DNA of 64,000 bases from Climacium dendroides (taxonomy: Eukaryota > Streptophyta > Bryopsida > Hypnales > Climaciaceae), in contig OX467082.1 of the NCBI GenBank assembly GCA_950106755.1, positions 27,652,001 to 27,716,000 of the forward strand. The letters are read 5' to 3'. Numbering within the stretch: position 1 is the first letter of the stretch; each line of letters begins with the position of its first letter. This document shows, piece by piece, positions 47,306 through 56,343 of the stretch. The notes under the pieces were generated by a model. It was given only the letters and a program-made list of their open reading frames with translations. It made no database searches and was not told the DNA's origin. The position numbers and the translations under genes were made by a program.

Positions 47306-48971
47306 TCATACCATCGGGGAGCCGAGAGTTAGGCTAGGATCGAGATCTTCAAAGACTTCCGAGAGGTTCCGGTTCCGCTCCCCTGAAGCACCAATAGGTC
47401 CCGCCTCTTCATGGTTTGGCGAGTCAAGGTTGATCGCCTGTATGCCCGAGTTTCCAACCTCGGGTTCCTGCAAAGTCTTCTTTGACTGTGGGGTCTTGTC
47501 CTTCCCCTCCCTAGAAACTCCCAGGTTGAAAACACTTGTCAGGGAAAGTTCCGATAGTCGGAGGGGGATCTTGGCTAACCGCTTGTTGTTCTCTTCCATC
47601 CGTTCTGTAGCAGTTCTCGCCTGCTCCAGAGTCCCTTCAACAGTTCAACCTGCTCAACAAAGTCAGTGAGGATCCGGACCACCCGGTTACTAGAGACCTT
47701 ATTCTCCTTTTGGACCTCCTCACTAAAGAGTTTGGCCCTGATTACGGCGGTTCCAGGTTCACCGAACACCGTCCGGATCTGCCCGATCAGCTTCCGGGCT
47801 TCCTCCGCCATGTCTGCGGTAGCAGTCGCATTTTCCTTCAAGATGAACAGCTCCGACTTGGAAGAATCCAATTCTTCCTAAAGCTTCCTGTTCTCCTGCT
47901 CCATCTTCCGGATCTCGTCCGGACTAGAAATACATTTAGCCACTTTCCTGGCTAACGCACTAATGCACTATCCGGTTTGGCCCCTACCAACATTCCAATC
48001 TCCTCCAAGATTGCCTGATTGAGCTCCCAATCCGCTCACAGTCCGCCCATGATGTCAATCAATTGCTCGAACGAGTCATTTATACTTCCTCTTGGTTGGG
48101 AATACTCACCCTGGTGAACCTGTTTCCTTTGAACCGGATTAGAAGAGCCTGGTGGAGTCCCTCGTCCGTGTAGAGGAGTGGTCTTCTGTCGCTTGAACAT
48201 GGGTGGAGGCGGGTCGTCATCCTTGTCTTCTTCCTCAGCCTCGGATCCGTATTCCGGTTCCATATCCTCGTCGGAATCGGACTCGCCATACTTCAATAGG
48301 TTTTTGTGGTTCTTCCACTCCGTCTCCTCCGTATGCGCTAGGAGCTGCTGATGATTGTACAGGTGGAAGACATAGGGCGACAGAGGTGTTGCCCTACTCT
48401 TCTGAATCCGGCTAACTAGTGAGGAGACTAGTTCGGAAATGAACTTCGCCCAGTCCACTTTCCGCTCCCCTGTCAGCGCTCCAAAAATTGTATTGCCCAA
48501 ACTGATTGTCAACCGGGTGGGCTTATCCGGATGCAGAATCGGAACCAAGAACTACAGGAGTCGACGATGCCGCTCGTCGATACAGTCCTCCATAGCGTAT
48601 CCATCTTTGGGGTTGACGGCACCCTGGAACCTTCCGTGTACGAAATCGTCCTTTCGGCTGGCCATACCTCCACCCCCAGCCCGGAACTCGTACATCTGCC
48701 TCTAGTGTTCTTCCGTCCATTTGTGCGGTATGCCCCGGATTGTTCCATCGAACTGGTTGGAGGCCTTGACAAGGATCTCCCTCACCATTTGCTCCTCCCG
48801 GAAACTCCAGAGTTTCTCAACGAAATCCGCACATTCCATTACCGCCAGGTCCGCGAGAAGCTCCATCTTCTCGGGCTCCTTGGTAGGTATAACCGGACTT
48901 ATCTTCCGGAGTTTGACTTTGTGAGGAGGCGGTGTGGCAGAACCTCTATTTTTCTTCCGTAGCTGCGGCAT
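47306..48971 (-). pseudogene. LTR ORF, copy E, with stops and frameshifts
   Basis: ATG at 48,971 opens MPQLRKKNRGSATPPPHK, then VKLRKISPVIPTKEPEKMEL, ECADFVEKLWSFREEQMVRE and NQFDGTIRG.PHKWTEE. After a TAG (48,704-48,702) the frame continues to a second TAG (48,554-48,552). It then gives LVPILHPDKPTRLT, NTIFGALTGERKVDWAKFI and ATPLSPYVFHLYNHQQLL, followed by an Asp/Glu-rich linker. A TGA (48,038-48,036) and shifts follow. KAKLFSEEVQKENKVS (~47,760) and the tail GERNRNLSEVFEDLDPS (~47,370) then match copy B. The alignment with B and F is end to end, so a protein of about 530-560 residues was once encoded. Confidence 0.7.
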
Positions 48972-49462
48972 AGGAGCAGGTGTTCCTCCAAATCCGGAAA
49001 CCCTCAAACTCTCTCTCTCTCTGGCGCACAACCGTCCACACAACCTCTCTCTCTCTGATTCACACATGCGTCCTCTGCTTCCTAATAACTCGCACTTCTC
49101 TCAGCGTTTAGTTACTTGGCCGGAAAGACAATCTGCAACACACACTCATGCACGCGCTTATACTCACCCAGCCCTCAATACTCAGTACTCAGTCACTCAA
49201 TTACTCAGTACTCAGTCACTCAATTACTCAGTACTCGGCCGGAAAGATAATCTGCAACGCACAAGCATAAAATACACACACACTCCCAGCAAATGCCTAA
49301 CTCTGGCTTCTACACTCAGATCTAAAATACCCTCTCAGAGCGGATACTAAGGCTCAACAACACTAAGGGTGCAAGAATACGTAGGACACAAAGGACAGAA
49401 AGGTAAGGGGGGGCAGTAAGAGGACGTCAGAAACAAAGGGGGCTGAGCTGAAAACTCTTGCC

Positions 49463-49470
49463 CTTATATA
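49463..49470 (-). promoter_or_regulatory. First TATA-like box of LTR-E
   Basis: TATATAAG on the minus strand, about 490 bp upstream of the ORF start. Confidence 0.45.
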
Positions 49471-49786
49471 GTCTCCTACGACTCGGTTCCGGTCTATACT
49501 TAATCCGGTCTAGATCTAAAGGAAACTCTAGCCCTAATCCGGATTGGTTAAACCCGGTCCTTACTTAACAATCCGGTTCTACCTCTCTCCATGTTTTCAG
49601 ATCAATTTTAGGGAGGAATTAAATTCCGGTCCTAGCTTTCTTACTGATCGGATTGCTATTATCCAGTTCGAGATGATAACATCCGGTTCTCCGTTACATC
49701 CGGGTAGGACTTGACACCTTAAAGTTGATTTTTTGCGAAAAATACTTAGGTAAACTAAAAAAAATTCACTGGATTGCCTTGTCACA

Positions 49787-49799
49787 TTACCCCTTCCTC
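49787..49799 (-). other. Polypurine tract before LTR-E
   Basis: GAGGAAGGGGTAA on the minus strand, abutting the TG of the LTR. In LTR retrotransposons this purine tract primes second-strand synthesis. Its presence fixes the left boundary of the LTR. Confidence 0.7.
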
Positions 49800-49822
49800 A
49801 TCTGTGAGCGTCCCCGCGAACA

Positions 49823-50064
49823 TCAGTCCTCATCATCTGATGAAGCAATGAGATACTTCTTCACCCTAGATCCATTCACACGAGTATCCAGCCATTGCCC
49901 TTGCAAATTTTCAAATTGGAGGGATCCGTTCTGAAAGTCCTGGTTGACACGGAAAGGTCTCATCCATCGGGTATGTAGTTTACCTGGAAAATCCTTATGC
50001 CGGTTGTCATAAAGTAGGACAAGCCCGCCTTCTCGGATTCCGTGGTCAACTAGAAGTTTCCGGT
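49823..50064 (-). pseudogene. C-terminal end of a gypsy-type pol (integrase C-terminus)
   Basis: On the minus strand an open frame of ~80 codons ends at TGA 49,825-49,823. It contains GLVLLYDNRHKDFPGKLHTR then WMRPFRV, DTRVNGSRVKKYL and an acidic end DDED. The KLHTRW..PF.V pattern is the chromoviral/gypsy 'GPF/Y'-like integrase C-terminus that contacts DNA. It is cut at 50,064, where the oppositely oriented LTR-F begins. It carries no internal stop, so this end looks young. Confidence 0.7.
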
Positions 50065-50322
50065 TGTCGCAACCTAACTTTTTGATTTTTCTCTCTATCG
50101 TGTTCTATAACACGGAATCCAGATTGAATAGACCCGGATTAGCATGGAAAAGGAAAGAAAAGCCAAGGGTTAGAAAGACTAGAAACATAAGCCCTGAATG
50201 AATTAGATTAGGGAATGGAACGGATATCGGAAACGTATCCGGTCTAGTCCCCTAATCGGAGGAACGGATCCAGAATTCGCGTCCGGAAAATCGAAAAAAA
50301 AGTAATGATGAGGTTTTTGGGG

Positions 50323-50330
50323 TATAAAAG
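50323..50330 (+). promoter_or_regulatory. First TATA box of LTR-F
   Basis: TATAAAAG, 358 bp upstream of the ORF start; a textbook plant TATA box, conserved in LTR-C. Confidence 0.55.
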
Positions 50331-50680
50331 AGACTGTTTTAGGGTTTGTCTGTCATTTGCACCTGGGAGCACCAACGTACTTGGCGTGCTCTCAGTGCTT
50401 TGAGTTGTGTCTGCAAATTGAGTGTGTTTTTGTGTGAATTGTGCAAAGTTTGAGAGTTGTGAGTAAGCGCGTTTGTTTTCTTTACACGGGCGCGGAGATT
50501 AGAATAGAATTGAGTGCGTGAGCAAGGTGGAAATTCAGAAAGAGAGAGAGAGAGAGAGGGAAAGGGAGCACCGCAGCACTTGTGCATTGAGCGATTCAGC
50601 CAAGGTCGAGGGGAGTGTGTGAGGAAATGGGACGTGCGACTAGGAGAGAAGAGAAGTAGTGAGCTAAAAGAGAGACGGAT

Positions 50681-52352
50681 GCCGCAGTTAAAGCGTAGTC
50701 GAAATCAGGGACCAGCGAGCGCTTAGAGGATAGAAATTAGAGTATGGAAAGTGGCTCCTTTAGAGTCCAGTAGTGAGCGGGAGAGAGTCAAATTGATGGA
50801 GGACCTCTCCGCCATGGGTTGCGCGGGGTTCCTAGGGAAACCCTGGGGGTTTCGGAACGAGGCGATAGTAAGGGAGCTCATCGAAGGAGCCCCTAATCAG
50901 TTTGACAACACTATTCGGCCAGTTCCGCCCATGTGGACCAGGGAGATCTGGAGGAAAGTTTACGAGCTGGAGGAAGGCGGCGCGGAACAGGCCAGCCAGA
51001 AGGGAGACTTCGTGTGTGGGAAGTTCCGGGGAGCAGCTAACCCCAAGGACGGGTACGCAATTGAAGACTGCGTCAATGTGCGGCACAGGCGACTACTAGA
51101 GTTCCTGGTCCTGATTTTACATCCGGAAAAACCTACCCGGGTGACTTCCACGCTCGGAAATGCGATCTTTGGGGCCCTGAGCGGAGAGAAGCAGATGGAT
51201 TGGGCGGCATTCATTCAAACGCTGGTGAATGTCTTAGTCTCAAATGTAAGAAAGAGTAGGGCTACTCCGGTAAGCCCCTACCTTTTCCACCAATACAAGA
51301 ATCAGAGTCTCCTGACATCGGAGGAAAACAAGGAGTGGAGGGCGCAGATGGCTCTCCGGACGTGTGGAGGATCGGATGAAGAATCCGAGATGGAACCGGA
51401 TAGCCCGGAACCGGAGGAGAAGGGTGAGAACCCTAAGAAGAGGAATTGGGAAGAAGAGGAAGAGGAGGAAGAGGACATTCCTCTCCACCAAAGGATGAAG
51501 AGGACGCCTAGTCTGAGGGGGTCCCCTTCGGGGCTTCGAAAGGATAAGGTCCCAGTTGTTGGACTTGACGGGTCTATACAACGACCTAATCCGGATTCTC
51601 AGTATAGTGAGAGCGGATTGGGAAGTGAAGACCACGACGTTGCGTGAGGTGGCCGATTTGGTAGGAAGCACTCCGACTAGTTCCCTGACGGAAGCCGTGG
51701 CGAACTGCATCAGCAATCCGGATGAAATGAAGGAGTTGGAGGATAGGTTGCTGAAGCAGAACATCAACCAGTGGGAGACAAACGAGCAGGTGGTCCGGTT
51801 GCGAGGAGAAATCCAAAGCTACCGGAAGGACTTGGATGCTAGTCGCGAACAAGTGAAGGCCGCAATGTCCCTGTAGGAGGAGACTAGGACTGCAATCAAC
51901 CGGATGACGACAGTAGTAGGGGCATCCGGTGAGGTAATGGCAAAGGCCAAATTGTTTGATGAGGGGATACATAAGGATCCGAAACCTTCGGGTACCCGTA
52001 TTGCTCGCATCTTGGTTGACTTCGCCGGGGAATTAGAAGAGGCGATGAAGGAATTCCGGAAGGACGCAAAGGGATTAGAGGATAGCGTCCGGAAGTTCCA
52101 AAGCACACTGGGATTTTGATCCCGGAAGAGTTCGATGAGGTAGAGATATTGGAGGGGAAGTTTGAAACTCTAATATCGAAGGAGAAGGAGGCTGGAAGAA
52201 CTTCTACTTCAGAAGCCCCACGGACGAGGACAGGAGTAACTTTTCTTGTAGAACCGGAGCGAAGTCCGGAAGGGGGAGATAAAAGTAGAAATTTAAGTGA
52301 GCTCTCCCCCATAGCTATTCCAGATAGTGGTGGACCCCCTCAGAAGGGATAG
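50681..52352 (+). pseudogene. LTR ORF, copy F (reference copy for the N-terminal domain)
   Basis: MPQLKRSRNQGPASA starts at 50,681 but meets a TAG. The main open frame is 50,751-51,647. Motifs in order: RVKLMEDLSAMGCAGF; FRNEAIVRELI; NQFDNTIRPVPPMWTREIW; GKFRGAANPKDGYAIEDC; RHRRLLEFLVLILHPEKPT; NAIFGALSGEKQMDWAAFI; ATPVSPYLFHQY. An acidic linker (EEEEEEEEDIPLH) and a basic patch follow. Later frames give RADWEVKTTTLREVADLVG, a helical coiled-coil-like part, and AKAKLFDEGIHKDPKPSGTR. The last part (SRNLSELSP) recalls the NRNLSEVFE tail of B and E. Three frame changes and two TAG stops make it non-functional. No zinc knuckle or enzyme motif. The LEFLVPIL...IFGAL...PYLFHLY pattern faintly recalls the 'putative plant transposon protein' domains of Athila/Ogre-type elements; this is only a suggestion. 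Confidence 0.7.
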
Positions 52353-52483
52353 GTAGTTAGAAATTAGAGAGTAGGAAATTTTGTTAGACCGGACCTCGTT
52401 CCGGAAAGTTAGGAAAAGTTCAGATTCGAAAATCTCGGCCGGATAAGTGCCGGATTTCCAAGGAGACCTTTTTGTAAATTTTG

Positions 52484-52490
52484 TATATAA
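52484..52490 (+). promoter_or_regulatory. Second TATA-like box of LTR-F
   Basis: TATATAA after the ORF, in the context 'gtaaattttgtatataattc', conserved in LTR-C. Confidence 0.4.
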
Positions 52491-53523
52491 TTCAAGTCTC
52501 AAGACTAAGACTGGGAGTTTTTCCTTCTTGCATATGCTGTCTCTTGTATATTGTCTATTGTTTTTCTTGTCTTCCCAAAGATTGGCAGGATAAGGAAGGG
52601 AGAGATTGAGTATAGATGAGCAGAGTGTGAGAGGATCTTCTCCCCTTGTTGTCTTCTTGTGATTGCAGGTGCATGTAAACAGGTTGTAAGTGTTGGGAGT
52701 GAGTCAAGACACCTCAGTAGGTTTAAGGTTTATAATTCCGGGTGAGATAACTAGTGCTAGGCTAGGCAATAAGAGAAAGGATCCTCAAACTGTGCTAGAG
52801 CTACTAGATGGAATGTCTGGATTAGCCTCTGAACACTTGAGAGGTCTCACCATCTGAAGAAGTAAATGGAAGAACGTTAGATTATGTTGGTACGGGAAGA
52901 CGCACTTGTAGCCACCTTAGTTTCGCACGGATTGCAAAAGATAGTAAGGTCGTTGTAGTAAGTGAGGGTCGTACGGGGGATCTTTGTGTGATCTACATGC
53001 TGAGATTACTTCCAGTTTGTTGTGAAAAATCAAACCGGATCCTGTTAAGATAGGAGAATAGATTGGGTTAGTGAATTTTCCATTACTATAAAAACCGGAA
53101 AGAGGGGAGTGTCTACCTCTCTGAAAATAAGTGACAGATCCCTCTGAAGTGCCGACAGAGGCTAAACAGAACCGGAATAGAAGTTGAGGAAAGGAAGCCC
53201 TCGATTAAAGTAGTGCGAGATCCGGTCGGAAGTGTGAATTCCGGGTTGGTTCTTGAAGGTTGTCAATTAAGTTTGATTCGGGTCAGTGTTAGTCTAGACC
53301 GGATTAGTTTATAGGAAAATTAGGAAATCATCCAGTATTTTGGGAAAAAGGGTGAGAGAGGTATAACTAAGAATAATGGAATTAGGAAACTTTCCTCAAA
53401 TCACCTAGTAACACGAAACACTTCACAGAGTCTCTTGGGTTCGATCTTTAGAGTCACTTTATTATGCTTTAAAGAGGTTTTTGTGAGCATAATAGGGAAT
53501 TTCACTTACCCTGTGCTGCGACA

Positions 53524-53966
53524 GTTGTGATCCGACAACTGTAAATACTAAATTTTGTTGCATCTTTTATGCTGTAGCCCCACCTCTGAAAAAGCACAAC
53601 CGAATGTAAGCGGAGAATCTTTGGTAATGTCAGAAAAGTGATGGATGCACCTTATATTATGCTTTTGAAGTCAACATATTTTGAATATTGAAAAATTCGC
53701 GCTCAAATTTTCCCGCCTCTCGTAAACGAGACAGTTGAGATCCTTCATTTTGCGCAGTCAACCTTGCAGCGGAGTCACGACTTTGACGTTTTTTTTCATT
53801 TCGATGCTCCTGAATTGATGTTGTTTTCTATGTCATTGTTGCCCCCATCAATTCCGTGCAACGTTGTTCCATGTTCATCTTCGAGCTACTGCGTTCTTCC
53901 ATTTCAGGTTCTTACAAGCGCTGGACAATTTTGCATTTTTCATCATGCTCTTTGATTCTGTACATA
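53524..53966. other. Spacer, no gene recognised
   Basis: Opens with a small hairpin GTTGTGATCCGACAAC. Nothing like a tRNA primer-binding site follows the LTR end, so LTR-F is not the intact 5' LTR of an element here. Confidence 0.35.
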
Positions 53967-54459
53967 CACTAGTAGAAAAATACAGTGACCAAATTAACAA
54001 AAATCAACAGAAAAGTGTTGATTTTTTTTGTTAATTTGGACGTGTTGATTTGGGCACTTTTGAACAGAAAAGTGTTGATTTTTGAACAAAAATGTGTTGT
54101 TTAAGAACAAAAAAGTGTTGAATTTCTAACAAAAAAGTGTTAATTTTTTTGTTAATTTGGTCACATTATTTTTTTAAATTATTTTTTTTGAAAAAAAATG
54201 AATAAAAGTGACACATGGCAATGCCATGTAGGCACCCCCAACTATCCACGTGGCATGCCACACAAGCTACTTGAATGCCACATGGACAGTCCAAATGCCA
54301 CATTGGCAATTCACATGGCAAACGTTGCCATCAAGGTTTGAACCTTGAACCTCATGGTTGAGGCCCAAGACTCAAACCAATGCACCACTTATACATATAC
54401 ATGTTTAAAGTGTATATAAAATCTTATTTGTTTAGTTTTTCATTTTTTTTCCATTGTTT

Positions 54460-54856
54460 TTTAAAGTCAGCGTACTTCAGGGCTGGTTTTGACTTAGTAA
54501 ATGACCTCTTTTCAAGAAACTTTGAACTAATAAAAGTTGGAAAATCAAGCCAACTTTCACCTCCAACAATCCGTTTGAGATTTCGATCCTCCAATCAAAA
54601 GTTATGGACAAAAATTAGAGAGGGGTGAAAATGAATCATTTTTTTACATTTTGGAGGGGTGAAAATGAATCATTTTTTTACATTTTTAAAACCCCTCTCT
54701 GATTTTTGTCCATAACTTTTGATTGGAGGATCGAAATCTCAAACGGATTGTTGGAGGTGAAAGTTGGCTTGATTTTCCAACTTTTATTAGTTCAAAGTTT
54801 CTTGAAAAAAGGTCATTTATTAAGTCAAAACCGGCCCTGAAGTATGCTGACTTTAA
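54460..54856. repeat. Fold-back: two ~166-bp arms with a 65-bp loop
   Basis: 54,460-54,625 and 54,691-54,856 are reverse complements at roughly 95% by eye. The loop holds a tandem duplication of a ~31-bp unit (GGGGTGAAAATGAATCA...). A transcript would form a long double-stranded hairpin, a likely small-RNA source. Confidence 0.85.
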
Positions 54857-54910
54857 GAAATTCCGAATTGTTAATGTTTAGTTTTTAAAAAAATCTACAT
54901 TGTACAATTA

Positions 54911-55000
54911 AAGATTCCAAGAGATTCCAAGAGATTCCAGGAGATTCCAAAATATTCCAAATTATTCCAAAAGATTCCAAAAGATTCCAAAAAGATTCTA
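54911..55000 (+). repeat. AGATTCCAAA/G tandem repeat, ~10-bp period
   Basis: Nine imperfect copies inside the CACTA-type element, near its right end; probably sub-terminal binding-site repeats. Confidence 0.8.
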
Positions 55001-55536
55001 AAAGATTTAACAAAATTTTGTTGATTTTAGTTGCACTATCCAAATCAACAAAAATAATGTGACCATTTTGTTAATTTGGGCAAAATTAACAAAAATTTGT
55101 AAAAATGGACAATACAGTACCCAAGTTAACAGAAAATTGTTGACTATTTGTTGATTTGGTCATTGATTTTCTACTAGTGATAGTTAGGTTCATCCCCAAA
55201 CTATTGCGTGATTCCATCGCAGAGTGTTGTTGGCCATGGACTATTTTGCAATTACGATCATGTTGTTCCTTTCTCTTCATAGTTAGGTTGGGTTTACTTT
55301 ATATTATTCCGTAGTACACCCCCGTCAGCACTCAGCAGTTAGGCAATACGGTACTTATATTCGTATTTCTCTTCGTGGCATGGATATTATCACTACCAGA
55401 TGAGTTTGTAGGACTATGCTTCCATATGATAACTTCCATGTTCCAGCCCATTTAAATGCATAGGTATTGGGATCCCGAGAAATGCGGCGAGAAATTCGGA
55501 AGCATGCTCTGCATACTTTATGGTTGAAGTGTAGAG

Positions 55537-55728
55537 TGTATTGTCGAGTCGACAATACATATTTGAAGACTAATAGTTTGGAGTGTGATGGTTATCGTCG
55601 AGTCGACGATATGGTTTATACACAAGTTGTGGACGATGTCGTTATCGTTGACGTTTTTGTCGAAATGACAATAGTCTGTTGTATATAATGTTCCACGATC
55701 AAGCTCAGTTTCAGGGTTATCGTCGAGC
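55537..55728. repeat. Cluster of TCGA-centred palindromes and half sites
   Basis: 55,537-55,559 is a palindrome with 11-bp arms around a single G (TATTGTCGAGTCGACAATA core). 55,593-55,611 has 9-bp arms around G (TATCGTCGAGTCGACGATA). Half-site-like copies GTTATCGTTGAC and GTTATCGTCGAG lie at 55,641 and 55,716. Spacing is 45-75 bp. Confidence 0.7.
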
Positions 55729-56205
55729 AGGGTTGCACGGACGCTGGGACGCCCGGACGTCCAACGTCCGCGTCCGCGGGTTTTCGAGCGTCCGGGGATA
55801 TAGAAATTTCGAACTCGCGTCCTTCTAGTGGACGGGTGGTTGGCCGGTTCAATGAGCCGACCAAGCGGTCGGACGGCGAGGACGGGGCAGACGGGGCCGA
55901 CCGAGTGGACGGACGCGGACCATGGGGCGGTCGGGGCCGCGCGGACGGACGCGGAGGACGGGTTGGACGGGTTGGACGGGGCCGACTGCGCGGACGGACG
56001 AGGCGGACAGGGCCGACCGAGCAGACGGACGGGGCGGACGGGGCGGTCCGACCGGTCGACAGTCCGATCGGACGGCCAATCGGACGGAACCGACGGGGCG
56101 CCCGATCGGCCGTCCGCCAGGGCGGACGGCTGAGATTGGGCGGACAGGATGGCCGTCCGCCTCATACAAAAGAGGTGGTCGGGCCGTCCGCCTCTCACTT
56201 TTACC
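55729..56205 (+). repeat. GC-rich degenerate GGACGG hexamer tract
   Basis: About 480 bp built from GGACGG, GGGGCC, GACGGG and CCGACC words, with GC content far above the surroundings. The junction 'cagggttgcacggacg' at 55,728 looks like a hAT terminus (CAGGG), but no matching end was found downstream. It ends about 140 bp before the kinase-like ORF. The long frames across it on both strands are caused by the repeat. Confidence 0.75.
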
Positions 56206-56343
56206 TTCCCCCTTGCTTGCAAGAGAGAGCGGAGAAGCTTAGTGCCTTTGGGCCCTATTGCCTCCTCTCCTCGGGAGGGTAAAGGTGAAATCTTGGGGGG
56301 ACCCTTGCCATTTTTTTTCTCGAATCGTGCGACATTCATCAAG

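Larger units (their letters stand above)
45907..49786 (-). mobile_element. LTR-E: 3' LTR with internal ORF, attached to the end of pol
   Basis: On the minus strand it begins TGTGACAAGGC at 49,786 and ends GTGCTACGACA at 45,907. Directly before it on that strand lie a purine tract GAGGAAGGGG and, 24 bp further, the stop codon of a pol reading frame. This is the arrangement expected of a 3' LTR. It contains a TATA-like box (49,463), the LTR ORF (48,971-47,306), a second TATA-like box (47,123) and a CACTA-type MITE (46,355-46,525). Without the MITE it is about 3.7 kb. No target duplication could be tested because the 5' half of the element is missing. Confidence 0.85.
50065..53523 (+). mobile_element. 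LTR-F: 3.46-kb LTR with internal ORF
   Basis: Starts TGTCGCAACC and ends GTGCTGCGACA, the same 7-bp inverted ends as LTR-C, to which it is almost identical outside the ORF segment. The flanking pentamers (CCGGT and GTTGT) do not match, so a later rearrangement probably removed one flank. Its left edge abuts a truncated pol in the opposite orientation. Order: TATA box 50,323, ORF 50,681-52,352, second TATA-like box 52,484, then 1 kb with 'cggatcctgttaagatag' and the AATTTCACTTACC-type end. Confidence 0.88.
53967..55179. mobile_element. 1.2-kb non-autonomous CACTA-type element
   Basis: Ends CACTAGTAGAAAAATACAGT and its near complement ...GATTTTCTACTAGTG, with the 3-bp duplication ATA on both sides (53,964-53,966 and 55,180-55,182). 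Sub-terminal repeats of 'aacaaaaaagtgttgatttt' lie near the left end and 'agattccaa' repeats (54,911-55,000) near the right. A large perfect-looking fold-back sits in the middle. No transposase. Repeated sub-terminal motifs and 3-bp duplications are typical of CACTA elements. Confidence 0.9.

Noticed and set aside
50681..52352. Reading the LTR ORF as the retrotransposon Gag
   Set aside because: It has no zinc knuckles and no capsid-like match. It lies inside target-duplication-bounded LTR units, and a normal zinc-knuckle Gag is present at 58.8-59.9 kb. A very divergent Gag cannot be fully excluded without profile searches.
53524..53545. Primer-binding site after LTR-F
   Set aside because: The sequence following the LTR does not resemble the 3' end complement of a plant initiator tRNA (TGGTATCAGAGC type); it forms a small hairpin instead.
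55836..56282. 148-codon and similar plus-strand Gly/Arg/Asp-rich frames
   Set aside because: Low-complexity translations of the same GC-rich tract in other frames.
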